Notes: generated by a model not told the origin, from the sequence alone. 64,000 bases of DNA from Avichristensenella sp031550535 (GCA_031550535.1 JAVBOM010000004.1:62001-126000), one strand, 5' to 3'; positions 7,884-16,256 are shown, counted from the stretch's first letter. Program-made: numbers and translations.

Positions 7884-8546
7884 CTATTCCGTCAGTGCCC
7901 GGACGCAGTCCGCGTCCTCCGTCATAACGCGCGCGCCGTGCCGCCTGGCAAGGTCCGGCAGCGCGGCGGCAGGGTATGTCGTCAGCGATGTGCCGATCAC
8001 CAGCAGCAGGTCGCAGCGTTCGATCCATTCGGCGGCCCTATCCATATCGCGCACGGCGTCGCCGTACAGCACCACATCGACGTCCATCGCGCCACCGCAC
8101 GGGCAGCGCAGCGCGCGCCTAATCGCGTCAACATCACCGGCGGCGTACAATGGCCGCAGCGCCGCGCAGAATGCCTTCGCCGTCCCCTCACGCCCGCATT
8201 TCGCGCAGCGGACGATCCGCAGGTTGCCGTGCAGCTCGATGACCTCCGCTGATCCAGCCTTCTGGTGCAAGCCATCGATGTTCTGCGTGATCACCGGCAC
8301 TTTATGGCGCGCCAGCGCCCGGTGCGCCTCGTTCGGCGCGGCGTCGCACCATTGCTCCATGGCGCAGTACAGTTCAAAGAACCCCACAGGGTCCCGCGCG
8401 AGGTAGTCCCGCCCGAGAAAATCGCGCACGGGCCGGCCCTTCCATCGGGATTGGAACGTGGGCACACCCGAAGGCGCGGAAATGCCCGCCCCCGTCAGGG
8501 CGACGGGGCGCCTCGCCGCGCGGATCGCCGCAAGCATCCCGCCCAT
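7884..8546 (-). CDS. Sir2-family NAD-dependent protein deacylase (sirtuin)
   Basis: 220 residues from the ATG at 8546, chosen because GGAGGGG lies six bases upstream; the ATG at 8537 is an alternative. Motifs: GAGIS at about 20, TQNIDGLH at about 89, catalytic HG in ELHGN at about 106, a four-cysteine zinc site (CAKC and CPC) and GTSLTTYPAA near the end. It should remove acyl groups from lysines using NAD in the cytoplasm. The motif usually written GIPDFR after GAGIS reads GVPTFQ here, so the Asp and Arg that contact NAD in typical sirtuins are replaced. The family assignment is secure, but activity may differ. Confidence 0.88.
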   Translation of the reverse strand: MGGMLAAIRAARRPVALTGAGISAPSGVPTFQSRWKGRPVRDFLGRDYLARDPVGFFELYCAMEQWCDAAPNEAHRALARHKVPVITQNIDGLHQKAGSAEVIELHGNLRIVRCAKCGREGTAKAFCAALRPLYAAGDVDAIRRALRCPCGGAMDVDVVLYGDAVRDMDRAAEWIERCDLLLVIGTSLTTYPAAALPDLARRHGARVMTEDADCVRALTE

Positions 8547-8601
8547 GCGCATCCCCTCCGCCCACTTATTCTCTATATATACTATAGCATATTCTTCACA
8601 A

Positions 8602-8634
8602 TAAAAAAAGCCGTCTCCTTTTGGAAAACGGCCC
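8602..8634 (-). terminator. Rho-independent terminator of the zinc-ribbon gene
   Basis: On the minus strand, a GGCCGTTTTCC / GGAGACGGC stem with an AAAA loop is followed by seven T. It lies 35 bp after the stop of the 8669-8947 gene and just before the sirtuin start, so the sirtuin probably has its own promoter or depends on read-through. Confidence 0.8.
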
Positions 8635-8668
8635 TGGTCTTTATCTGTTGCCTGCGCTGCCGGGCAAA

Positions 8669-8947
8669 TTACGCGCGGCGCGCCGCGAAGCAATCGCTGC
8701 AATAGATGGGGCGGTCGGACTTGGGGATAAACGGTACACGAGTCGGCGCGCCGCAGGCGGCACAGGTCGTCTCAAATGATTCGCGCGGCTCACCATTGGC
8801 TGGCCGGGCCTTCCGCGTCTGACGGCACGACTTGCAGCGAGTGGGCTCGTTCTGGAAGCCCTTCTCCGCGTAGAATTCCTGTTCGCCCGCGGTGAACACG
8901 AATTCCGCGCCGCAGTCCCTGCAAACCAACGTTTTGTCCTCGTACAT
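8669..8947 (-). CDS. Small double zinc-ribbon protein
   Basis: 92 residues. Four CxxC knuckles are visible (CRDC, CKSC, CAAC, CSDC), enough for two zinc ribbons. The first ribbon (DKTLVCRDCGAEFVFTAGEQEFYAEKGF) is the widespread 'probable zinc-ribbon' domain with the FYAEKGF signature. Such proteins are presumed to bind nucleic acid or act as small regulators, but none has a firmly known role. The start at 8947 has a GGGGAGG ribosome site. It is the only gene behind a strong promoter at 9201-9229 with a long structured leader, suggesting post-transcriptional control. Confidence 0.85.
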   Translation of the reverse strand: MYEDKTLVCRDCGAEFVFTAGEQEFYAEKGFQNEPTRCKSCRQTRKARPANGEPRESFETTCAACGAPTRVPFIPKSDRPIYCSDCFAARRA

Positions 8948-9194
8948 GGTAGATGATTCCTCCCCGATTTTACTGTTGATCTTGATCCGCCGTCTGACCT
9001 GGTCTTTGACCCCACACTCGCCGCCCGGGGGTATTGCCTGGGGTGTATTCCCCTCACGCCGCCCCTCTCGGCTTTCGCCGGACGGACTTACATCTAGACC
9101 GCGCCATGCTCACAGTACTTTTGCACCGCTTACGTGGATCGCTTTGCCCGCGGCTGGCATCGACTTTCAACCACAGAACCGGCGCATCAAAACC
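8948..9194 (-). promoter_or_regulatory. Unassigned structured 5' leader (candidate regulatory RNA)
   Basis: About 247 nt lie between the predicted transcription start and the zinc-ribbon gene. The minus-strand RNA contains several clear stems, among them CCGGC-GAAA-GCCG with a GNRA loop, GGGG-AATACA-CCCC, GGTC-AAA-GACC, and GATC-AA-GATC near the ribosome site. It has no good open reading frame. I do not recognise a known riboswitch, 6S, SRP, RNase P or T-box consensus. Confidence 0.4.
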
Positions 9195-9200
9195 AGTCAC

Positions 9201-9229
9201 ATTATACGTGCAAATATAAAAAAAAGCAA
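9201..9229 (-). promoter_or_regulatory. Sigma-A promoter for the leader and zinc-ribbon gene
   Basis: Minus strand: TTGCTT, 17-bp T-rich spacer, perfect TATAAT. The surrounding 9200-9340 region is AT-rich compared with the rest of the window. Between this promoter and the repeat at 9359 I see no gene or other clear signal. Confidence 0.7.
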
Positions 9230-9358
9230 GAGAAAAACGAAATATCGTTTCCAATTCTTTCACATTATTTTGCAAATTCTAGTCAAATCCGATCAACAGA
9301 TCGCGCGGTATGCGTACTTTTTTTACGCGAGAAGTGATTTGTTGAAAAAAAGCCAGAT

Positions 9359-9418
9359 GGTGGCGGCGCTGATTTGGAAAATCGGGCGCAAAAAGGGACT
9401 CCGTCAGGAGTCCCTGCC
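9359..9418 (-). repeat. Short hairpin repeat, copy 3, doubling as comF terminator
   Basis: Begins 2 nt after the stop of the comF-like gene on its sense strand. The first stem is GGGACTCC/GGAGTCCC with loop TGAC, a compensated variant of the usual ATTTC/GAAAT arms. It is followed by TTTTT, so this copy has a classic intrinsic-terminator form. The second hairpin (CGCCCGATTTTCCAAATCAGCGCC) follows. Confidence 0.85.
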
Positions 9419-9420
9419 GC

Positions 9421-10137
9421 TTATGCATCCCTGCCTTCCACGGCGCGCGCCGCCGTCAGCAGGAAAACCCGCCGCGCGCCGGCCTCTTTCAGCGCCTCCG
9501 CACAGGCGAGCGCCGTCGCGCCCGTGGTCAGCACATCGTCAATCAGCAGCAGGGACAGCCCCGTAACCGGCGCGCACACCCGGAACGCGCCGCGCACGTT
9601 TTCCGCCCGGCCCTCGCGGCTCAGGCGCGTCTGCGTGCGCGTGTTGCGCTCCCGCGCCACCGCTTTGAGAACCGGCAGGCCCGTTTCCCGCGAAAGCTCC
9701 CGGCAGAGCGCGTCCGCCTGGTTGAAGCCACGCCGTCTCTCCCGCGTGCGGTACAGCGGCACAGGCACCAGCGCGCCGTACCGCCCGCGCGGCAGCACAG
9801 TCAGCATGCCGTCCGCCAGCGCGCCCGCTGCCGGAACCACGGCATGGTATTTCAGCGCCCGCACGAGCGTCCGGGCCGTTTTTTCGTACGCAAACGCGGC
9901 GGCACGGCCATCCAGCGCGTCCGGCGGGCGCGTCACGCAGTCCGGGCACTCCATCACCCAGCCGGGCCGTCCGCACACCGGGCAAAACGGCGGCGCAAGC
10001 GGCGTCAGCGCCCGCGCGCAGTCGGCGCAGAGCGGCCACCGGTCGTGATCCACGCGCAGCGCCCCGCACGCGATGCACACCGCGCGCCCCGGATACAGCA
10101 GCGACGTTACTCCGTCGCGGAATGAAGCCATTCGCAT
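9421..10137 (-). CDS. comF: ComF-family phosphoribosyltransferase-like protein
   Basis: 238 residues. The N-terminal zinc-binding region contains CIAC, CADC, CPVC and CPDC (residues 19-66); the C-terminal type I phosphoribosyltransferase fold has the PRPP loop LLIDDVLTTGATA at about 197-209. ComF proteins help single-stranded DNA entry during natural competence in Bacillus and are associated with DNA repair or recombination elsewhere. It overlaps recD2 by 31 bp and is the last gene of metK-recD2-comF. The start may be ATG 10137 or ATG 10131; both have weak ribosome sites, consistent with translational coupling. Whether this organism is competent cannot be judged from the window. Confidence 0.85.
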   Translation of the reverse strand: MRMASFRDGVTSLLYPGRAVCIACGALRVDHDRWPLCADCARALTPLAPPFCPVCGRPGWVMECPDCVTRPPDALDGRAAAFAYEKTARTLVRALKYHAVVPAAGALADGMLTVLPRGRYGALVPVPLYRTRERRRGFNQADALCRELSRETGLPVLKAVARERNTRTQTRLSREGRAENVRGAFRVCAPVTGLSLLLIDDVLTTGATALACAEALKEAGARRVFLLTAARAVEGRDA

Positions 10138-12308
10138 AAGCCGGAAAACCGCCTTGTGATGTGGTTGTTCTGCACCATCTGCCAGACCGCCGCCTCGCGC
10201 CCGACCAGAACGACCATCCGCCTGGCGCGGGTGACCGCCGTATAGAACAGGTTGCGCGTCAGCAGCATCGGCGGCCCGCCGACCGCGGGCATCACCACGG
10301 CGGGGAACTCGCTGCCCTGGCTTTTGTGCACGGAAATGCAGTACGCGAGCTCCAGGTTCTCCAGCTGCGCGTCCTCGTACACCGCCTCGCGCTCGTCGTC
10401 AAAGCGCACGGTGAGGGTCCGCTCCTCCGGGTCGATGGCGAGCACCTGCCCCATGTCGCCGTTGAACACACCCTGCCCCTCTTCGTCCAGCCCGAGCAGT
10501 GGCTTGCTCCACGCCATCTGGTAGTCGTTTTTCGTCTGCATGACCTTGTCGCCCACGCGAAACACGGTGTCGCCGTACGCGCGCTCCGCCGAACCGTCGC
10601 GCGCCGGGTTGAACCGCTCCTGCAGCAGGCGGTTCAGCGCCCACACGCCGCATTCCCCTTTTTTCATCGGCGACAGCACCTGGATGTCCTTCAGCGCGTC
10701 CATCCCCAAATACGGCGGCAGGCGCGACGACACCAGTTCGACGATCCGCTCCGCCGCCTGCACGCCCGTCTCGCACCGCTCCAGGAAGAAATCCCCGCCG
10801 CGGCTGTTCAGCACGGGCGCTTCGCCGTGGTTGATCTTGTGCGCGTTGGTGACGATCATGCTCTCGGCGGCCTGGCGGTAGATTTCCGTCAGGCGCATGA
10901 ACGGAATCGCGCCGCGTATGAGAATGTCCCCCAGGACGTTGCCCGCGCCGACGGACGGAAGCTGGTCCGCGTCGCCGACCAGGATCAGCCGCGTGCCGGG
11001 CACCAGCGCGCGCAGGAGGCTGCGCATCAGAAACACGTCGACCATGGACATCTCGTCCACGATCAGCGCGTCGGCCTCGACGGGGTTTTCCGCGTCCCGG
11101 GCGAACACACCCTCCTCGCCGCCGTATTCCAGCAGGCGGTGCAGCGTCTTGGCCTCCCGCCCGGTCGCCTCGCTCATGCGCTTAGCCGCGCGCCCGGTCG
11201 GCGCGGCGAGCAGCACCTCCGCGCCCTCGTCCAGCAGCGCCAGGATGCAGCGGATGATCGTCGTCTTGCCGGTGCCGGGGCCGCCGGTGATGACGGAAAC
11301 CCCCTCTGTGACGGCGGCGCGCACAGCCTTGATCTGCTCCAGGCTGAGCGTGATGCCCGTTTTGGATTGCCAGATGGCGATCTCGCGCTCCAGGCGCGGG
11401 TCCGGCGTATACGGCAGCGCGGCGTGCAGATCCAGCAAGCGTCTCGCCGCCTCCACCTCCGCCTTGTACGCGCGCGGCAGGTACACGGCCACGTGCTCGG
11501 CCATCTGCCGCGCGACCAGCGCCTGATCCATCAGCAGCGCCTGCAGCGCGTTTTCCGTCATTTCCTCCGGCACGCCCAGGAGCTTCGCCGTCTGGTATAC
11601 GAGCGTCTCGCGCGGCAGGTACGTGTGCCCGTTGGAGGCGGATGCCTCGGACAGCACGTACAGCACACCGGCGCGCATCCGCCCCGGCGCGTCCTTGGCA
11701 ATGCCCAGCGACGCGGCGATGCCGTCGGCCGTCTTGAACCCGACACCGTCGATGTCCTCCACCAGGCGGTACGGGTTTTCCCGGACGACGGCCTGCGCGC
11801 GCTCGCCGTATACCTTATAGATTTTCATGGATAGCGACGGTGTGATCCCGTACGCCTGCAGGAACACCATGGCCTCGCGCATCTGGTTCTGCTCGGCGAA
11901 GGATTCCGCGATCATCTTCGCGCGCTTGGTGCCGATGCCGTCGATTTCCTTCAGGCGCTCGGGCGCGTACTGCATGATGTCCAGCGCGTCCTGCCCGAAG
12001 TGCTGTACAATCTGCTTCGCCGTCGCCGGGCCGATGCCGCGCACCAGCCCGGACGCCAGATACCGCTCCACGCCGCGCGCGGTGGTGGGCTTGACAACTT
12101 CGCACATCGCGACGCGAATCTGCTTGCCGTACTGCGGGTGCTCCCCCCAGTCGCCGGAGAAAATGACGCGCTCGCCGCTGGCGAGTTCCGGCATCACGCC
12201 GACGGCCGCGGTGCGCCTGCCGTCGTCCAGGCGCACCTGCAGCACCGTAAACCCATTCTCGTCGTTCCGGAACGAAACGTCCGTCACAAGGGCCTCTATC
12301 TTTTCCAT
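10107..12308 (-). CDS. recD2: RecD2-type ATP-dependent 5'-3' DNA helicase
   Basis: 733 residues, usual length for the RecD2 family. An N-terminal OB-like domain (1-80) is followed by helix-hairpin-helix segments (GIGPATAKQIVQHFG near 90, IDGIGTKRAKMI near 123, VEDIDGVGFKTAD near 180). The helicase core begins at about 320, with Walker A GGPGTGKTT near 343, DEMSMVD (motif II) near 418 and VHKSQGSEF near 665. It acts as a superfamily 1B helicase in repair of broken or stalled replication forks, independently of RecBC. It starts 13 bp after metK and shows no strong ribosome site of its own. Confidence 0.95.
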   Translation of the reverse strand: MEKIEALVTDVSFRNDENGFTVLQVRLDDGRRTAAVGVMPELASGERVIFSGDWGEHPQYGKQIRVAMCEVVKPTTARGVERYLASGLVRGIGPATAKQIVQHFGQDALDIMQYAPERLKEIDGIGTKRAKMIAESFAEQNQMREAMVFLQAYGITPSLSMKIYKVYGERAQAVVRENPYRLVEDIDGVGFKTADGIAASLGIAKDAPGRMRAGVLYVLSEASASNGHTYLPRETLVYQTAKLLGVPEEMTENALQALLMDQALVARQMAEHVAVYLPRAYKAEVEAARRLLDLHAALPYTPDPRLEREIAIWQSKTGITLSLEQIKAVRAAVTEGVSVITGGPGTGKTTIIRCILALLDEGAEVLLAAPTGRAAKRMSEATGREAKTLHRLLEYGGEEGVFARDAENPVEADALIVDEMSMVDVFLMRSLLRALVPGTRLILVGDADQLPSVGAGNVLGDILIRGAIPFMRLTEIYRQAAESMIVTNAHKINHGEAPVLNSRGGDFFLERCETGVQAAERIVELVSSRLPPYLGMDALKDIQVLSPMKKGECGVWALNRLLQERFNPARDGSAERAYGDTVFRVGDKVMQTKNDYQMAWSKPLLGLDEEGQGVFNGDMGQVLAIDPEERTLTVRFDDEREAVYEDAQLENLELAYCISVHKSQGSEFPAVVMPAVGGPPMLLTRNLFYTAVTRARRMVVLVGREAAVWQMVQNNHITRRFSGLCEWLHSATE

Positions 12309-12321
12309 ATGCTATATGATA

Positions 12322-13497
12322 CTACATCCCCGCCAGCGCGCGCAAATCGTTTGCACGGTCCGTCTTTTCCCACGGCACGTCCAGGTCGTCCCGGCCAAAG
12401 TGGCCGTAGCTGGCCGTCTGCCGGTAGAGGGGCCGCCGGAGGTCGAGCGTGCGGATGATCGCGTAGGGGCGCAGGTCGAACGCCTCGCGGACGATCTCGG
12501 ACAGCTTATCGTCCGGCAGAATGCCCGTGCCGAACGTATCCACCATGATGGACAACGGGTGCGCCACGCCGATCGCGTAGGACAGCGCCACCTCACACCG
12601 CTTCGCCAGCCCTGCCGCGACCAGGTTCTTCGCCACGTGCCGCGCCGCGTAGGCCGCGCTGCGGTCCACCTTGGTCGGGTCCTTGCCGGAGAACGCGCCG
12701 CCGCCGTGCCGCGCCACGCCGCCGTAGCTGTCCACGATGATCTTGCGGCCCGTCAGGCCGGAATCCCCGATCGGCCCGCCGATCACGAACCGGCCCGTCG
12801 GATTGACGAGGAAGCGCGTCTTTGCATCGATCAATTCCGGCGCGACGATCGGCCGGATCACCTCGCTGACAATGCCCTCGCGGATGACCGCCTGTGTAAC
12901 GTCCGGGTTGTGCTGCGCGCTGACGACGATGGTGTCCAGCCGCACGGGCCGCCCGTCCTCAAACTCCACCGTCACCTGCGTCTTGCCGTCCGGCCGCAGC
13001 CACGGCAAAACTTGCTCCTTGCGCACCTTCGTAAGCTGCCGCGCCAAACGGTGGGCAAGCGAGATGGACAGCGGCATTTTTTCCGGCGTCTCGTCGCAGG
13101 CGAAGCCGAACATCATGCCCTGGTCGCCCGCGCCGAGGTCGTCCTCCCCCGCGTTCTCGCGGATTTCCAGCGCGCGGTTCACGCCCTGTGCGATGTCGGG
13201 CGACTGCTCATGCACAGCGGTCAGCACGGCGCACGTGTTGCCGTCAAAGCCGTATTTTGCCCGGTCGTAGCCGATGTCCAGCACGACGCCACGCGCGACC
13301 TCATCAATCGGCACGTAGGTGTTCGTCGTGATTTCGCCCATGACGAGCACGAGGCCAGTGGTGGCCGCCGTCTCGCACGCAACGCGCGCCATCGGGTCTT
13401 TCGCGAGAATGGCGTCCAGCACGGCGTCGGAAACCTGGTCGCACAGCTTGTCCGGATGCCCCTCGGTGACGGATTCGGAGGTAAAGTATGATTTCAT
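12322..13497 (-). CDS. metK: S-adenosylmethionine synthetase
   Basis: 391 residues from the ATG at 13497 with an AGGAAGG ribosome site; the family is about 390 residues. Motifs: TSESVTEGHPDKLCDQ at the N terminus, GAGDQGMMFGFA at about 117, and the P-loop-like GGGAFSGKDPTKVDRSAAY at about 257. It makes SAM from methionine and ATP in the cytoplasm. Expression is controlled by the SAM-I riboswitch directly upstream, closing a feedback loop. recD2 and comF follow closely and may share its transcript. Confidence 0.98.
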   Translation of the reverse strand: MKSYFTSESVTEGHPDKLCDQVSDAVLDAILAKDPMARVACETAATTGLVLVMGEITTNTYVPIDEVARGVVLDIGYDRAKYGFDGNTCAVLTAVHEQSPDIAQGVNRALEIRENAGEDDLGAGDQGMMFGFACDETPEKMPLSISLAHRLARQLTKVRKEQVLPWLRPDGKTQVTVEFEDGRPVRLDTIVVSAQHNPDVTQAVIREGIVSEVIRPIVAPELIDAKTRFLVNPTGRFVIGGPIGDSGLTGRKIIVDSYGGVARHGGGAFSGKDPTKVDRSAAYAARHVAKNLVAAGLAKRCEVALSYAIGVAHPLSIMVDTFGTGILPDDKLSEIVREAFDLRPYAIIRTLDLRRPLYRQTASYGHFGRDDLDVPWEKTDRANDLRALAGM

Positions 13498-13522
13498 GAT
13501 AGCCTTCCTTTCCAACAAAGAA

Positions 13523-13668
13523 ACCCTCCGCGATGCAGAGGGCTTGGTGAATTCGGTATCTCCGCCTCATCTGCCAGCGCAAGCGCTGTGGGAATTGGCA
13601 CCGCACGCTTGCGAAAGCGCCGGTTGCCGGGTTTCATCGGGCCCAATCCCTCCACCTCTCTGGATGAG
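13523..13668 (-). promoter_or_regulatory. SAM-I (S-box) riboswitch with terminator
   Basis: Minus-strand aptamer 13668-13566: P1 CTCATC pairs with GATGAG, and the conserved core contains GAGGTGGAGGGA, the kink-turn side CCGATGAAACC, CGGCAACC and GGTGCCAATTCC. Downstream at 13545-13523 lies a CCCTCTGC/GCGGAGGG stem followed by TTTCTTTG, an intrinsic terminator. In this class SAM binding stabilises P1 and allows the terminator to form, switching metK off. Confidence 0.95.
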
Positions 13669-13695
13669 TGACATATGAAGTTTTGATCCGCGTAT

Positions 13696-13724
13696 AGGGT
13701 AACACGAAAAGGCGTTCGTGTCAA
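13696..13724 (-). promoter_or_regulatory. Probable promoter of the metK riboswitch transcript
   Basis: Minus strand: perfect TTGACA, 17-bp spacer, TACCCT. The predicted start is a short distance upstream of the aptamer. The -10 box is only four of six, hence moderate confidence. Confidence 0.5.
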
Positions 13725-13742
13725 GGTAAAAATCATCCGCGA

Positions 13743-13772
13743 TTGACAAAAAAGTATTTTTCGGACTATACT
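13743..13772 (+). promoter_or_regulatory. Sigma-A promoter of the HExxH/HTH operon
   Basis: Perfect TTGACA at 13743-13748, 18-bp spacer, TATACT at 13767-13772. It places transcription start near 13779, which rules out upstream in-frame ATG codons and supports the GTG start at 13812. Confidence 0.8.
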
Positions 13773-13811
13773 GTATATATGAGACAAATCAAGAATGCGG
13801 AGGTTAGTTTT

Positions 13812-14954
13812 GTGAATCTTGCTGAAAAAGTAGCCATCGCAAGAGAGATTCAGAAATATATCTATACCGTTTCTAATATTTGGCCAGGCTTTACACCTTT
13901 TCCGTTCATTTTGTACGATGAAAAGAACCAGGTCGCAGTGGGAAATGACTACCCCGAGCGGTTTTCGCGGATCAGCGATGACATTTGGGCAGCGGAAGGC
14001 CCTGACCCGGACTTGATGGGCTGCACGGCGGTGCGGTATCACAATCACTTCGCCGCGATATGGGATACGCGAACCCTGCCCAATCATCCTTCCATCGCCC
14101 AGGTCACCGCGGGCATCGCGCATGAGATGTTCCACTGCTTTCAAATGGCGGAACTCGCGTTGCCCTTCCCCAATGAGCTTTTGCGGCCGCGCTACCCCCA
14201 CACCGCGCGTTCGGTTGCATTGTTGATTGCGGAAAACAGGATTCTTGCGGAAATGTACGTGGAACATGACCCCATTGCGCTTTACGGCTGTCTAAAAAAG
14301 ATAGCTTCCTTGCGAAGGCAGCGGGTGATGGAAGTTGGGCCGGATTTTCTCGCGTACGACAACGGCATTGAGGGCATGGAGGGCACCGCCGCGTATGTGG
14401 AAATACAGATGGCACAACGCATAGCGGGGAATGCGGCGGATGAGGCCAACTCTTTCATTTTCCCCCTGCTTGCGCAAAACGACAGGTTGCTCGCCGACTA
14501 CCGGTTGCGCTGTATGGCTTCGGGAGCGGTTTTGTGCTTATCGGCAGACGCGCTGTGCCCGAAGTGGCAGTCCGAATGGACGCAGACAAGACTCCCGATA
14601 TTCGCTTGGCTGCGGCAAAAGCTGGCGCTTGGGGAAATTGAGACAGAAGTAGACCCGTCTGACCGTCAAACAGCCGAGGCGCTACTATCATCCTACGCAA
14701 AAAACAACGAGCGGAAAATAGCTGACTTCCTAAACCAACCTTTGATTTCGTTTGAGGACGATATTCATTTGCTACGCTTTGACCCGATGAACCTAGTCTG
14801 CCATAGCAAGCACTGCCTGCATACGCGCGCGGGGATTGTTCGCCTCGGCGAAAAGCAGGTATTGCTAGAGCGCCCATTTTTGACGGAAGTGGGTGATTCC
14901 ATTGTTGCGGTCAAGCGGATACTTATCCCTGAAACGGAGGGGCTAGACCTGTGA
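13812..14954 (+). CDS. Putative zinc metallopeptidase-like protein (HExxH)
   Basis: 380 residues from GTG 13812, which has GGAGG eight bases upstream and lies after the promoter. I do not recognise a named family. The segment AGIAHEMFHCFQ contains HEMFH at residues 104-108, a textbook HExxH zinc-protease motif in a helix. EGMEGTAAYVE at about 187-197 could supply the third ligand, as in gluzincin-like folds. There is no signal peptide or membrane span, so it is probably cytoplasmic. GC content is visibly lower than in the neighbours. It overlaps the next gene, an HTH protein, by 4 bp, so the two form an operon that may be a sensor-regulator pair. Protease activity is an inference from the motif. 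Confidence 0.75.
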   Translation: MNLAEKVAIAREIQKYIYTVSNIWPGFTPFPFILYDEKNQVAVGNDYPERFSRISDDIWAAEGPDPDLMGCTAVRYHNHFAAIWDTRTLPNHPSIAQVTAGIAHEMFHCFQMAELALPFPNELLRPRYPHTARSVALLIAENRILAEMYVEHDPIALYGCLKKIASLRRQRVMEVGPDFLAYDNGIEGMEGTAAYVEIQMAQRIAGNAADEANSFIFPLLAQNDRLLADYRLRCMASGAVLCLSADALCPKWQSEWTQTRLPIFAWLRQKLALGEIETEVDPSDRQTAEALLSSYAKNNERKIADFLNQPLISFEDDIHLLRFDPMNLVCHSKHCLHTRAGIVRLGEKQVLLERPFLTEVGDSIVAVKRILIPETEGLDL

Positions 14955-15424
14955 TCTATACCATTGATGACGTGGCAAACATTCTGGGCGTGCATCCCCG
15001 CACAGTCCGCAGGTATATTGAGAACGGAACGCTTCGGGGGGATCGTGTCGGCGGCAGTTGGCGCGTCTCGGAGGAAGCTGTACGGGAGATGTTCACTTCA
15101 CCGGAGCTAAAGGATTCCTTTATGAAGCGTGTCGAGGAACGCTCGGAGGACATGCTTTCACTGTATCTGCAAGGCAAGCATCGGCTGCAACAGAAAGGCC
15201 TTGTTGTGCTGCTCGCGTTTGTGTTCAGCCCGGAAAAAGAGCCGTGGGTATTGGGAAAAAGCGGCGAGTGGATGGCGGAACTGAACCGGCACGGAGAAAG
15301 CGCGCAATTTGACTTTACGTTGACGGGAAGCGAACAGGGCATGTATCGCCTCTCCTTGATCGCGGCACCGTCCGTTTCGCGGGCAATGATTGAGGAACTG
15401 GAGCGCCTCAGGACAATGGCGTAA
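14951..15424 (+). CDS. Excisionase/MerR-type helix-turn-helix protein
   Basis: 157 residues, GTG start at 14951 overlapping the preceding stop by 4 bp. Residues 1-50 (YTIDDVANILGVHPRTVRRYIENGTLRGDRVGGSWRVSEEAV) are a clear HTH_17/winged excisionase-like DNA-binding domain. The remaining 105 residues include FVFSPEKEPWVLGKSGEWMAEL and resemble no domain I know; they may sense a signal. As the second gene of a two-gene unit with the HExxH protein it may regulate that unit or be a target of the peptidase. No phage genes surround it, so a true excisionase role is unlikely. Confidence 0.85.
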   Translation: MIYTIDDVANILGVHPRTVRRYIENGTLRGDRVGGSWRVSEEAVREMFTSPELKDSFMKRVEERSEDMLSLYLQGKHRLQQKGLVVLLAFVFSPEKEPWVLGKSGEWMAELNRHGESAQFDFTLTGSEQGMYRLSLIAAPSVSRAMIEELERLRTMA

Positions 15425-15515
15425 CCACTCCCCGGTTTACATCGCCCCCCATCCATGGTATCATGCTCGATGTTCCACTTTATTGCACTTATTCTCCCTT
15501 CGAAAGGGTGATCGC

Positions 15516-16256
15516 GTGAAAACCGTGCTGGGCTGCATCCGGCGCGCCGACCAGGATTTCGACATGCTGCAAGACGGCGACAGCGTGGCCGTCGGCGTAT
15601 CGGGCGGCAAGGACAGCCTGCTGCTCCTGCGCGCGCTGGCGCTGTATCGGTTGTTCTCCCATAAGAACTTTACGCTCCAGGCGCTGACGCTGACCATGGG
15701 GCTGGAGCCGTTTGACACAACGGGCGTCGAGGCGCTGTGCGAGAAGATCGGCGTGCCGCTGACGATCAAAAAAACGGATATAGGCAAAATCATCTTCGAG
15801 GAGCGCAAGGAGAAGAACCCCTGCGCCCTTTGCGCCAAGATGCGGCGCGGCGCGCTGAACGAACTGGCGGCGGAGCGCGGTTGCAACAAGCTGGCGCTCG
15901 GCCATCACCGCGAGGATGTGCTGGAAACGTTCATTATGAGTCTTTTTTACGAGGGGCGGCTGCACACATTCCACCCGGTCACGTATTTGTCGCGCACGGG
16001 AATGACCGTCATCCGGCCCATGGTGTACCTGCCGGAGAAGCACATCATCCACATGGCGCGCACGCTCGCGCTGCCCGTGATCCCCAGCCCCTGCCCCGCC
16101 AACGGGCACACCGCGCGGCAGGAGGCGAAGGACCTCATCAAATCGCTGGCAAAAACGCACCCGAACCTGGAAACGCTGATGCTGTCCGCGCTGCGGAACA
16201 CGGCGCAGTACGGCCTGTGGGATCAGAAGATGGTCGGGAAGGAACCCGTGCAATGA
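15516..16256 (+). CDS. ttcA: TtcA-like tRNA 2-thiolation ATPase (PP-loop)
   Basis: 246 residues from GTG 15516, which is preceded by GAAAGGG. The PP-loop SGGKDS is at 29-34. A CxxC (CALC, about 103-106) and a later cysteine in PSPCPANG (about 193) are the three positions that hold the iron-sulfur cluster in TtcA. The family adenylates a tRNA base and exchanges oxygen for sulfur, in TtcA at cytidine 32. It heads an operon with start/stop overlaps running to mnmA, another tRNA thiolase, so the grouping fits a shared role in tRNA sulfur modification. The exact target base in this lineage is not certain. Confidence 0.85.
   Translation: MKTVLGCIRRADQDFDMLQDGDSVAVGVSGGKDSLLLLRALALYRLFSHKNFTLQALTLTMGLEPFDTTGVEALCEKIGVPLTIKKTDIGKIIFEERKEKNPCALCAKMRRGALNELAAERGCNKLALGHHREDVLETFIMSLFYEGRLHTFHPVTYLSRTGMTVIRPMVYLPEKHIIHMARTLALPVIPSPCPANGHTARQEAKDLIKSLAKTHPNLETLMLSALRNTAQYGLWDQKMVGKEPVQ

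Noticed and set aside
8948..9194. SRP RNA in the zinc-ribbon leader
   Set aside because: Only a 10-base match, ACCAGGTCAG, is present; the GGAA tetraloop and the AGCAG side of helix 8 are missing.
10161..13491. Long plus-strand frames opposite recD2 and metK
   Set aside because: Arg/His-rich translations without family features, entirely opposite well-supported genes.
14951..15424. Excisionase of a prophage or integrative element
   Set aside because: The domain is excisionase-like, but no integrase, attachment repeats or phage genes are found nearby.
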